Positions 1 through 7,800 of a stretch of 9,255 nt of DNA are shown piece by piece; within the stretch, counting starts at the first letter, position 1; each line of letters starts with the position of its first letter. The position numbers were made by a program, and so were the translations under genes. The DNA comes from Bacillota bacterium (GTDB lineage Bacteria > Bacillota > Clostridia > Tissierellales > Peptoniphilaceae): positions 1 through 9,255 of the forward strand of contig JAEXBH010000136.1 of the NCBI GenBank assembly GCA_023394215.1, written 5' to 3'. The notes beneath the pieces were generated by a model that did no database searches, was not told the DNA's origin, and saw only the letters and a list, made by a program, of their open reading frames with translations.

Positions 1-2
1 AT

Positions 3-71
3 ATAACCCTTTACGGAATGAAACTTATCTATGAGAGAACAATTAAGGAAAGAAATGACAAAAGATTTTAA
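3..71 (+). CDS. coaX: Type III pantothenate kinase, C-terminal end only (partial)
   Basis: Frame 3 is open from the window edge to a TAA at 69-71 and encodes 22 residues beginning ITLYGMKLIYERT. This resembles the C-terminus of type III pantothenate kinases (CoaX), which typically end in L-T-L-x-G-L-x-x-I-Y-E-[RK]. The enzyme phosphorylates pantothenate in the first step of CoA synthesis. The last 17 bases overlap the start of the downstream tRNA-dihydrouridine synthase, whose ribosome binding site lies inside this coding tail. From memory, coaX followed by dusB is a recurring order in Clostridia, which supports the call. The residues after the IYER motif are a lysine/arginine-rich extension. 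With only 22 residues visible, identity rests on the short motif plus context. The other upstream frames stop at 4-6 and 32-34. Confidence 0.7.
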   Translation: MTLYGMKLIYERTIKERNDKRF

Positions 72-1002
72 ATTAGTACTTAGCCCCTTAGCAGGAGTTA
101 CCGATAAGAGTTTCAGGAGTATATGCCGTGATAACGGAGTTGATTATTCCTATACTGAAATGGTCTCTGCCAAGGGACTTTTGTATTCAGACAGAAAAAC
201 AAAAGAATTGTTGGATACCTATGAGGGGGAAGAAAGCGGCATACAGATTTTCGGTTCCGATCCTGAAATTATAAGTAAAGTAATAAAGGAAAGGATTAAT
301 CATTTAAATTTTTCTTCTATAGATTTAAACATGGGTTGTCCCGCACCTAAGATTTTTAAAAATGGGGAAGGATCGGCTCTTATGAGAAGTCCGGAACTCG
401 TTAAAAGGATAGTTTTTGCAATGAGAGAAGCGACCGATTTGCCGATAAGTGTAAAGTTTAGGTTGGGAGTTGACGGGGATCACATAAACTATCTTGAAAT
501 AGGCAAGATTTGTCAAGATTATGGAGCTGATAAGGTCACCATTCATGCGAGGACGAGAGAGCAAATGTATGGGGGAAAGGCGGATTGGGATGCCATTAAA
601 AATCTTAAGGAAAGTCTTAGGATCAAGGTTGTAGGAAACGGAGATGTCTTCAGCCCTGAAGATGCCATTAAAATGATGGATTATACCGGTGTTGATGAGA
701 TAGCCATAGGAAGAGGTTCTATGGGAAATCCTTTTATTTTCAGACAAATAAAAGATTTTGCAAAAAAGGGAACTTATGATAAAGTATCTATTAATAAAGT
801 TATAGATACTATTTTGGAACACTACAGGAGGCTTTTGATAAATAAGCCGGAGAGAATTGCCATAAATGAAATGCGAAAGCATATAGCCTGGTATATAAAG
901 GGTTTTAGAGGCTCCAATATAGTAAAGAATAAGATAAATACTATCTCCAATGCAGTTGATGTATTTAAGGTGCTGGAGGAGTATAAGCTTAATTTGGAGT
1001 AA
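55..1002 (+). CDS. dusB: tRNA-dihydrouridine synthase (Dus family, DusB-like)
   Basis: This FMN enzyme reduces specific uridines in tRNA to dihydrouridine using NAD(P)H. Numbered from ATG 55 (315 residues), the N-terminal TIM barrel opens with LSPLAGVTD (9-17). The catalytic cysteine is C95 in DLNMGCPAPK, the usual active-site sequence. K134 (SVKFR) and H164 (TIHARTR) are the expected FMN/substrate residues. GNGD (194-197) and IGRGSMGNP (218-226) form the flavin phosphate-binding end of the barrel. The helical tRNA-binding domain follows, with MRKH at 273-276. An ATG at 31 would add eight residues, but ATG 55 is preferred: AAGGAA at 45-50 lies four bases upstream, and family members begin just before the LxPLAGVTD strand. 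The gene overlaps the coaX tail by 17 bases and is followed four bases later by the MATE gene, so all three are probably cotranscribed. The DusB assignment over other bacterial Dus types rests on general resemblance and context, and the modified tRNA position cannot be read from the sequence. Confidence 0.93.
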   Translation: MTKDFKLVLSPLAGVTDKSFRSICRDNGVDYSYTEMVSAKGLLYSDRKTKELLDTYEGEESGIQIFGSDPEIISKVIKERINHLNFSSIDLNMGCPAPKIFKNGEGSALMRSPELVKRIVFAMREATDLPISVKFRLGVDGDHINYLEIGKICQDYGADKVTIHARTREQMYGGKADWDAIKNLKESLRIKVVGNGDVFSPEDAIKMMDYTGVDEIAIGRGSMGNPFIFRQIKDFAKKGTYDKVSINKVIDTILEHYRRLLINKPERIAINEMRKHIAWYIKGFRGSNIVKNKINTISNAVDVFKVLEEYKLNLE

Positions 1003-1006
1003 GATT

Positions 1007-2344
1007 ATGGAAAGTAAAAAACTTGATCTTTTACAGGGCAATATATTTAAATCCTTACTTAAGCTGTCAATGCCTCTTATGGCAACGGCTTTTGTAGAAA
1101 TGGCTTATAATATGACCGATACTGCATGGCTTGGAAGACTTGGGAAAAATGCGGTTGCAGGTACCGGTTCAGCCCACTTTTTTGTATGGATAGGATATTC
1201 GATTATATTGATAGGCAAGGTAGGTACAGGTGTTTTTGTATCTCAGGATTACGGAAGGAGTGATAAGAGAGCCCTGCATAATTCAATAAAAAACGGGCTT
1301 GCCTTGAGTGTTATTTTAGCCTTGCTGTATACCGCTTTTATCCTTTTTTTTGCAAATTCGCTTATAGGATTTTATAAATTGGAAAATGATGTAAGCAAGA
1401 TAGGCGTGACTTATTTAAGAATTTATTCCTTGGGGCTTTTGCCGGGTTTTTTGAACTTGGTAATATCCGGTATATATAATTCCTTAGGTAATAGCGTACT
1501 TCCTTTTAAGGTAAATGTAATAGGGCTTGTTGCCAATGTAATAATAGATCCTATTATGATTTTCGGCTTTGGGCCTATACCGGCTATGGGCTATGTAGGA
1601 GCTGCCATAGCTACAACATTTGCACAGAGTTTGGTTTTATTGGTATTTATAAAAACTGTTGTTAAAGATAAAAATGAAATTTATGACGGCTTGAAAAAGG
1701 GGATTACTTCATTCAAAAATATGGGAGATAAGTTTTCCTTAGGTTTTCCGGCAGGCTTTCAAAGTTTTATTCATGCGGCAATATCCCTTATTTTGAGCAG
1801 GTTTATGACCTCGTATGGTACGGAACCTATAGCCGTGTATACTGTAGGCGCTATGTTGGAGTCCATAACTTATATGACAACGGAAGGCTTCCAAGGGGGA
1901 ATTATAGCCTTTGTAGGACAAAATTACGGGGCGGGAAAAATGGACAGACTGAAAGAGGCTATAAAGACCGGTATGGAGGTTGTAGGAGCCATAGGGGTAT
2001 TTTCAACAATAGTCCTTATAGGGTTTAGGGGTCATTTGTTTAGGCTCTTTATGCCTACAGAGGCAAGCAGCATATCTATGGGGGCGGCTTATCTTTTGAT
2101 TTTGGGTGTCAGTCAACTTCCCATGTCTTTGGAGATAGGGGCGGCAGGAGTCTTTAACGGACTTGGACAAACCAAGGTTCCGGCTTTTATATCAATGATA
2201 TTTAATGCTATAAGGGTGCCGATTGCCATGCTACTTATGCCAAGTTTTCAATTTTATGGAGTTTGGGCAGCCATGTCCATATCAAGTATTTTAAAAGGAC
2301 TTATTTTAAATGTTCTTTTATACAAGAGATATAAAAAATTATAG
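1007..2344 (+). CDS. MATE-family efflux transporter (Na+ or H+ coupled)
   Basis: The 445-residue length is normal for the family (about 440-470). The protein is almost wholly hydrophobic, compatible with twelve membrane helices in two homologous halves. The first MatE half begins SMPLMATAFVEMAYNMTDTAWLG, continues through VFVSQDYGRSDKR, and ends near IDPIMIFGFGPIPAMGYVGAAIATT. The second half begins around FSLGFPAGFQSFIHAA and carries FVGQNYGAGK, the counterpart of VSQDYG in the first half. Members export cationic drugs and metabolites by Na+ or H+ antiport; the substrate here is unknown. ATG 1007 is chosen because GGAG at 996-999 precedes it by seven bases and the protein then starts with a normal short polar N-terminus. 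An upstream in-frame ATG at 950 lies well inside dus. The four-base gap to dus suggests cotranscription, which is unusual in function but common in compact genomes. No terminator is visible after the stop. Confidence 0.93.
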   Translation: MESKKLDLLQGNIFKSLLKLSMPLMATAFVEMAYNMTDTAWLGRLGKNAVAGTGSAHFFVWIGYSIILIGKVGTGVFVSQDYGRSDKRALHNSIKNGLALSVILALLYTAFILFFANSLIGFYKLENDVSKIGVTYLRIYSLGLLPGFLNLVISGIYNSLGNSVLPFKVNVIGLVANVIIDPIMIFGFGPIPAMGYVGAAIATTFAQSLVLLVFIKTVVKDKNEIYDGLKKGITSFKNMGDKFSLGFPAGFQSFIHAAISLILSRFMTSYGTEPIAVYTVGAMLESITYMTTEGFQGGIIAFVGQNYGAGKMDRLKEAIKTGMEVVGAIGVFSTIVLIGFRGHLFRLFMPTEASSISMGAAYLLILGVSQLPMSLEIGAAGVFNGLGQTKVPAFISMIFNAIRVPIAMLLMPSFQFYGVWAAMSISSILKGLILNVLLYKRYKKL

Positions 2345-2365
2345 ATAGATTTTTCTTGTTTTGGG

Positions 2366-2371
2366 TATAAT
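2366..2371 (+). promoter_or_regulatory. Candidate -10 box for the small winged-helix gene
   Basis: A perfect TATAAT lies in the 64-base gap between the MATE stop and the next start, 37 bases before the ATG. No good -35 hexamer is found 16-18 bases upstream (that position falls on the MATE stop codon), and the TG dinucleotide is one base out of register for an extended -10. The box may give independent expression, but read-through from dus-MATE is equally possible. Confidence 0.4.
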
Positions 2372-2408
2372 ACAAATATCTTATTTAAGAGAAATTTTGG
2401 AGGAAAAT

Positions 2409-2579
2409 ATGGAAGAAAAAGTTTTAGAATTGTTGGCAAAAAATGAGCCTATGCGTCCGGGAGAAATAGCTGAAGCTCTTGGTTTGGATAAGAAGGAAGT
2501 AGACAAGATAATAAAGAAGCTTAAAGAGGGCGGAAAAGTTATATCTCCAAAGCGTTGCTTTTATTCAGTTGAAAAATAA
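2409..2579 (+). CDS. Small winged-helix DNA-binding protein (56 aa), function unknown
   Basis: The protein is a single winged helix-turn-helix unit. A first helix is MEEKVLELLAKN (1-12). The HTH follows with GEIAEALGL (18-26) and a probable recognition helix DKKEVDKIIKKLKEGG (27-42). A short beta wing, KVISPKRCFYSV (43-54), closes it. The recognition helix and wing are rich in lysine, as expected for DNA contact. There is no ligand or dimerisation domain, so it may act as a small repressor, a dimer partner or a nucleic-acid chaperone. The wing contains the protein's only cysteine, C50. ATG 2409 is chosen because GGAGG at 2399-2403 precedes it by five bases. An upstream in-frame ATG at 2361 has no ribosome binding site and overlaps the candidate -10. 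Short proteins with an SPKRCxY-type ending are, to my recollection, annotated as hypothetical or MarR-like in Clostridia. A terminator follows at 2605. Confidence 0.82.
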   Translation: MEEKVLELLAKNEPMRPGEIAEALGLDKKEVDKIIKKLKEGGKVISPKRCFYSVEK

Positions 2580-2604
2580 ACTTTAAGGAGATGCTGAAAT
2601 ATAT

Positions 2605-2653
2605 AAAAATGGAGGGTGTCGGAAAATATTTTATTCTGACACCCTCCATTTTT
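2605..2653. terminator. Bidirectional intrinsic terminator between convergent genes
   Basis: Two perfectly complementary 16-base arms (2605-2620 and 2638-2653) enclose a 17-base spacer whose ends can add a G-U, a G-C and two A-U pairs. The core is GGAGGGTGTC pairing with GACACCCTCC. A T-run (2649-2654) lies at the 3' side on the plus strand and an A-run (2605-2609) provides the U-tract for the minus strand. It therefore fits termination of the winged-helix gene (stop at 2579) and of the histidine kinase (stop at 2666) in opposite directions. Confidence 0.92.
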
Positions 2654-2665
2654 TATGCATGGATA

Positions 2666-3997
2666 TTATTTATTTAAATCTATGGTAATTATAAATTCGG
2701 TACCCTTGCCAAGTTCGGAATTAACTTTTAAATTGTAGCCAAGAAGATCTGCGAGGGATTTTGTTATTGAAAGTCCCAAGCCGTGACCACCCTGCTTGCT
2801 GTTTCTTACCGAGTCAACCCTGTAAAATCTATCAAAAATATGGGGAAGATCATCTTCCGATATGCCTATACCTTTATCAGCGACATTTATAACAATCCTG
2901 TTTGAAAATGATTTGGCATTTAGGCTTATAAAACCATTTTCTTCAACAGCCTTGATAGCGTTAGAAATAATGTTATTCATTATTTGACTAAACTTATTTT
3001 TATCTGTTGCAACATTTAGGTTTTCTTCTATATCAACTCTGAAATCTATATTTTTTTCATCTATCTTAGGAGTGAAGCTGAAGGCTATAGATTCTAAAAG
3101 CTCACTTAAGTTACAATCGCTGATATCAAGTTCGGAAAGCTTTTCTGTTTCGTTGAAGGATATTTGAAGATTGTCAACCATAGAGTTCAGTCTTTTTATT
3201 TCAAGTACCAGCATATTTATTGTTTCCGGATCGGGGTCTATTATATTATCCCTTATTCCTTCTAAGTGTAACAGCAGGTTTGTTAGGGGGGTTCTAAGTT
3301 CATGTGCTATGTCTTGGGAATAATCAAGGCGGTATTTTTCCTGCATGGATAGGGTTCTTGCCAAGTGGTTCAGATTTGAAGACAGCTCATCAAGTTCATA
3401 TATATTATATTTGCCCTCATCAATATCATATTTTCCGGCTTTTAAATTTTTAGTACGTTTGTTCAGATTTGTTATAGGTTTTGATATGGAGTTACTTAAA
3501 TAAAAAACAAGCATTGAAGCTATAAGTATTGAAAATATAAATACAAGGGCAAAGTATCTGAGCATTTGTGTATAGAATTTGCTTATACTTTGATTGTAGG
3601 CGAAGGTATTTTCTATAAAACTTATATCTAAAAAACCGATTTTTTCGCCATTTACATTTAAGACTTCAAAAGATTTGGTAACCAGCTTTTTATTTTGCTT
3701 ATCATTATCTTCTATGCCGTTAAATGCAGCCTTTATGTTTCCTTTATTGTCCCTATAACTTATATTTAATCCCTGGTCCTTGGCAAACATGGACAGGGTA
3801 AGGTTACTTAAACCGTTTGGAATGTTTGCCAAAGCTGATATGTTGTGGGCTATATTGTTGAATTCTTCATCCCTTTGGGTTTGAACAAAGCTGTTCAGTG
3901 AATTTTTTAATATGCTTGTGGCTGTAAAGGCTGTAAGGCATATTACAACTACAATCATTACTATAAAGGAATTATTGAGTCTGTTATTCAGTTTCAT
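2666..3997 (-). CDS. Sensor histidine kinase of a two-component system
   Basis: This 443-residue membrane kinase autophosphorylates on histidine and passes the phosphate to the regulator encoded just upstream. Membrane segments lie at about 10-30 and 146-168 and enclose an extracytoplasmic sensor of roughly 115 residues. A HAMP linker (about 168-220) follows. The H-box SQDIAHELRTPLTN puts the phospho-acceptor at H232. The ATPase domain has an N-box (NNIISNAIKA, N346), G1 (DKGIGI, 374-379), an F-box (IFDRFYRVD, 387-395) and G2 (GGHGLGLSI, 403-411), all intact. The protein belongs to the broad HAMP/HisKA/HATPase class; the N-terminal sensor matches no family I recognise and the signal is unknown. 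The start at 3997 overlaps the regulator's end by 14 bases with only a weak GGTGA upstream, so translation is probably coupled to the regulator. The shared bidirectional hairpin terminates it 12 bases downstream. Confidence 0.95.
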   Translation of the reverse strand: MKLNNRLNNSFIVMIVVVICLTAFTATSILKNSLNSFVQTQRDEEFNNIAHNISALANIPNGLSNLTLSMFAKDQGLNISYRDNKGNIKAAFNGIEDNDKQNKKLVTKSFEVLNVNGEKIGFLDISFIENTFAYNQSISKFYTQMLRYFALVFIFSILIASMLVFYLSNSISKPITNLNKRTKNLKAGKYDIDEGKYNIYELDELSSNLNHLARTLSMQEKYRLDYSQDIAHELRTPLTNLLLHLEGIRDNIIDPDPETINMLVLEIKRLNSMVDNLQISFNETEKLSELDISDCNLSELLESIAFSFTPKIDEKNIDFRVDIEENLNVATDKNKFSQIMNNIISNAIKAVEENGFISLNAKSFSNRIVINVADKGIGISEDDLPHIFDRFYRVDSVRNSKQGGHGLGLSITKSLADLLGYNLKVNSELGKGTEFIITIDLNK

Positions 3998-4682
3998 TTA
4001 TTTCACCAGCCTTGTAGCCCAGGCCATAAATTGTCTTTATATATTGAGGATTTTTAGGATCATCTTCAAGTTTTTGCCTTATATTTTTTATATGGGTATC
4101 AATAGCCCTGTCAAAAGCTTCATAATCGAAACCGAAGGAAATTTCTATGATTTCGTTTCTTGTAAAAGTTTTGTTTGGTGAAGAAAATAGGGTGTTGATT
4201 ATGGAAAGCTCATTTTTTGTTAATGAAACTTCAGAATCGTTTTTCAGTACACGGTTATTTTCCATATCTATTTTAAGCTTCCTGTCCCTGGTTATTATAT
4301 ATTTGTTTGTACTTGGGGTTTGGACCCTGCGTAGGACTGTCCTAACTCTTTCAACCAGCTCATTACCAGAAAAAGGTTTCTTTATATAATCATCGGCACC
4401 GTTTCTAAGTCCTGATATAACATCTCTTTCATTTACTTTTGCTGTTACAAGTATAACCGGTATATTTGAATTTTCCCTTATAAGTTCAAGTACTTTTTCT
4501 CCGGGAAGTATTGGAATCATTAAATCTAAAATAACAAGATCATATTTATTTTGATAAAATTCTTTTATGGCAAGGGAGCCGTCATGGGCTATGGTAACAT
4601 CAAAGCCTGCCTTTTCAAGATAGTTTTTTTCCATGATTGCTATGCCTTTTTCATCTTCTACCAATAAAATTTTTTTAGTCAT
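3984..4682 (-). CDS. OmpR/PhoB-family DNA-binding response regulator
   Basis: The 232-residue protein has the standard two-domain layout. In the receiver domain (about 1-118) the acidic pocket is E9/D10, the phospho-acceptor is D53 (VILDLMIP), the switch threonine is T80 (LVTAK) and the conserved lysine is K102 (YIKKPF). The winged-helix effector (about 128-228) contains LTKNELSIINTL, the probable recognition helix RAIDTHIKNIRQKLE (192-206) and the wing signature TIYGLGYKA (217-225). All key residues are present. It is the first gene of a regulator-kinase pair that overlap by 14 bases. The start is supported by GGAGG (minus strand, 4687-4691) four bases upstream. An extended -10 promoter lies about 45 bases upstream. 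The regulon cannot be predicted; proximity to a PBP suggests, but does not show, an envelope role. Confidence 0.96.
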   Translation of the reverse strand: MTKKILLVEDEKGIAIMEKNYLEKAGFDVTIAHDGSLAIKEFYQNKYDLVILDLMIPILPGEKVLELIRENSNIPVILVTAKVNERDVISGLRNGADDYIKKPFSGNELVERVRTVLRRVQTPSTNKYIITRDRKLKIDMENNRVLKNDSEVSLTKNELSIINTLFSSPNKTFTRNEIIEISFGFDYEAFDRAIDTHIKNIRQKLEDDPKNPQYIKTIYGLGYKAGEINETE

Positions 4683-4725
4683 AAGGCCTCCGAAAATAAA
4701 ATCAATTAAGTATTATTATGTTTAT

Positions 4726-4734
4726 ATTATAGCA
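4726..4734 (-). promoter_or_regulatory. Extended -10 promoter of the regulator-kinase operon
   Basis: Reading the minus strand, TTATGCTATAAT contains a perfect TATAAT (4726-4731) preceded by TGC (4732-4734), a classic extended -10. A TTTACA resembling a -35 lies upstream but at a short 14-base spacing, so the extended element probably carries the recognition. Initiation near 4719 would give a leader of about 37 bases before the regulator's ATG. The promoter lies between the PBP terminator hairpin and the regulator, which supports separate transcription of the pair. Confidence 0.72.
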
Positions 4735-4760
4735 TAAAATATGTGTGTAAATGATGAGGA

Positions 4761-4804
4761 AAAGCCGATACAAAATAAGTTTTAAATCATTTTATATCGG
4801 CTTT
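4761..4804 (-). terminator. Intrinsic terminator of the class A PBP gene
   Basis: Two 16-base arms (4761-4776 and 4789-4804) flank a 12-base loop, with core GCCGATA pairing with TATCGGC. There is one non-Watson-Crick position. In minus-strand RNA it is a G-U wobble, whereas in plus-strand RNA it would be an A-C mismatch, so the structure favours the PBP's direction. It starts 16 bases past the PBP stop. Only four Us follow, so termination may be partial and some read-through into the regulator-kinase genes is possible. Confidence 0.78.
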
Positions 4805-4820
4805 GAAAATTTGTTATTAA

Positions 4821-7800
4821 TTATGGATTTGTCGAGTTTCCGGAACCCGGCTTAGTTCCCGAGTTTGAGTTTCCCGATCCGGAGTTTGATCCCGACCCTG
4901 AACCGGATGAAGAACTGTTTCCGTTATTAGGTTTTTCAGGATCTTTCTTAGGAGCTGCTATAGTTTCCGTAGTAACATTTCCGTCAGGGGTCTTGGTTTC
5001 TATTATCTTTGAACCGTCAGGTTTTGTTGTTGTGGTTATTATATCGCCGTTTATCTTTTGAGTGATAGTTATTATGGTTCCGTCACTTAATTTCTTTGTT
5101 TCAGTAGTTTCCTTAACTTCAAGGTCTGAATATTTAGTAGGTACCATATATCTCCAGTCATCCGGAATTATACCGTTGAAATTGCCCGGATTATAAGGTT
5201 TTGTTCTGGTAATAAATACTTTTTCCGTAGTTACCCATTTAGGCATATCTTTTCTTGCTAAAAGATTATTTCTTTTATCAAGTGTTACCTTGACATGGGT
5301 TTGAGAATATTCGGTAGGGACGGTGCCCTCGGCAAAGTATTCGGTTATTATCATATTTCCTCTCGGATCCTGGCTTGTATACTCAGTAGGGAGTAAACCG
5401 TCCAAGGCTGATACCTGGGCTTGAACTATACCGACAGGTTTTTCAAAGCTTGCAGCCTTTTTGCCGGCAAGAATTTTATTGGCATATTGACCGTAAAAGT
5501 CTGATGCCTGAACAGAGTTTCCCGTCATTTCTATATTGTTGTTATCAAAGCCTATCCAGGTAACGGCTGTAAAGTACGGATTATATCCTGCAAACCAGAA
5601 ATCCTTAGAGTTGTTGGATGTACCTGTTTTTCCTGCAGTTTGTATACCCAGATCGTTCCAAGCTCCGCTCATATAATCTTGATTTACGGTATCGGTCATT
5701 GCGACGTTCATTAAAAATGCCGTTTGAGGACTCATAACCTTTATATCTTTTTTAGGATTGGTGTATATATTACCAAGTTTTTCACTATCGATACTTGATA
5801 TAATTGAGATTTCTTTTCTGTTTCCATTGTTAGGAAAGGCGGTGTAAGCCTGAACCATATCATATACAGTAAGTCCGTATGACATGCCGCCGAGAGCAAG
5901 AGAGACATTCTCGTCATTATTTTTTGAATCTTCTTTTCTGGTAATGAAGTTGTCATTTTCAGGATCTTTGGAGTTTATAATTCCAAATCTTTCAAGGTAT
6001 TCCACACCCTTGTTGATACCTATATCATTTAAAACTTTTACAGCAGTAGTATTTGTAGAATTCATAATGGCTGTTTTGAGATTTAACATACCTAAATATG
6101 AACCGTATACGTTTATAGGCCAAGGAGTTCCCTCAAGCAAATCATAAGGAGTATCATCCAAGCCGCTGGCAAGTGTATAGCCATTTTCCAAAGCAGGTGT
6201 ATACACTACCAATGGCTTTATTGCGGAAGCCGGGCTCCTATTGAAATTTGTAGCCCTGTCTATTGTATCATCTTCGCTTTGGCCCCTTGCTGCAACCATG
6301 GCTTTTATTTCACCGCTTTTATTATCAACTATCATAGTTGATGATTGAGGTTGGATAGTTCCAATTGTTTCATAAGTATAATATTTGTTATTTATAACAA
6401 GATTTTGACCCTTATCTATTGAGTAAAAATCCTTTTGCTTTTCAAGATATGAAGATTTTATTGTAAAACCACCTTCAATAGCTTTTGTGTAGTCGGTAGG
6501 TATGTTTATATTTCCGGTTCTATAAGTAACCAAGTTGTTTTGATCATTTATAGTATAATAATTTTTTACAACTATATAGTCTCCGTTCAAATAAAATCTT
6601 GAGCTTTTTATAGTCAAATCTCCCTTATCCGATAGGGAGTAGAAACCTTTAGGAACGTAGTAATTTCCGGCATCATTTATAAGATTTTCCTTCTTATAGT
6701 AAACCTTATTGGAGTTTACATCAACTATATCCCCGTATTCGTCAAGATTTAGGCTTGCAAGTATAGGGCCTCCGTTTTCTGTAGTATTCCTAAAGAAATT
6801 TGAGAAATTATCATAGGTTTCTTCAAGTTTCTTTTGCATATCCCAATCTATAGTAGTTTTTATTGTCAATCCACCTGTATACATAAGATTGTAGGCTTCG
6901 GCTTCACTCATTTTTTGACTTTCCATTATGGCTTTAGCAGTTTGTTGTTTTATAAGATCTGCTATATGATTGGAATATTCTTTTTTCTTAAAAGAGCCGG
7001 GTTTTATAGCGGCAAATACATCTTCTTTACTGGCTTTTTCATATTCCTCATCAGTTATTTTTCCAAGCTTGTGCATCTTATAAAGAACTATGGAAGCTCT
7101 TTCTCTTGCAGCTTCGTTTAATACGGCTATAAATTTTTCACCACTGACATAAAATGTGCCAAGTTCTTTAGCTCCTTCAGGAACAAAGCCCGGATAATAG
7201 GAGTAGAATAGGGAGAAGCTTGAAGGAGCTTGAGCTATACCGGCAATTGTAGCGCATTCCGCTATACTTAAATCCTTAACATCCTTTGAAAAATATGTAT
7301 ATGCGGCAACTTTTACACCGTAGGCATGTTGGCCAAGATAAACCCTGTTCATATAGGCTTCCAGGATTTCATCTTTAGTTAAAGCTTTTTCCACTTCAAG
7401 GGCAAGGTAAATTTCATTAATTTTTCTTTCCCATTTAACTTCATCGGTCAAATAAACATTTTTAACCAATTGTTGAGTAATAGTTGAACCCCCTCTTACT
7501 ATGTCTCCTGCTGAAAGATTATCCAAAAAAGACTTACCTATACCTATAAGGTCGATTCCTTTATGGCTTTCAAATCTTTCATCTTCTATGCTTATAAAGG
7601 CATCCTTAAGAGCCTTAGGGACTTCCGATATTTTTACCAATTCACGATATTCATTTGTGGCAAGTGAATCTATTACATTATTATTTTGATCCACGATTTT
7701 TGAGTTCTCATTTAAGTCTAAAAGTATTGTTTTAGGATTGATTTTAGGGGCTGCTTCCATTATTTTTACGAAAGAGATTCCGAGCATGGCACCTACAATC

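Noticed and set aside
31..54. Alternative upstream start of dus at ATG 31
   Set aside because: It lacks a well-placed ribosome binding site, adds eight residues before the usual Dus beginning, and lies deeper in the coaX tail. ATG 55 has AAGGAA at a workable distance.
325..1041. 238-codon open frame on the minus strand opposite dus
   Set aside because: It is antisense to a gene with clear Dus motifs, has no plausible ribosome binding site, and its product has no recognisable domain. It is a shadow of the coding strand.
2591..2677. Short frame after the winged-helix gene, preceded by AAGGAG
   Set aside because: The AAGGAG abuts the ATG with no spacer, the frame of about 28 codons runs straight through the terminator hairpin, and it ends inside the opposing kinase gene.
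4830..5060. Plus-strand frame opposite the PBP tail reading like an acidic PDPEFDPDPEPDEE protein
   Set aside because: It has no ATG start or ribosome binding site. The composition is simply the complement of the Gly/Ser-rich PBP tail.
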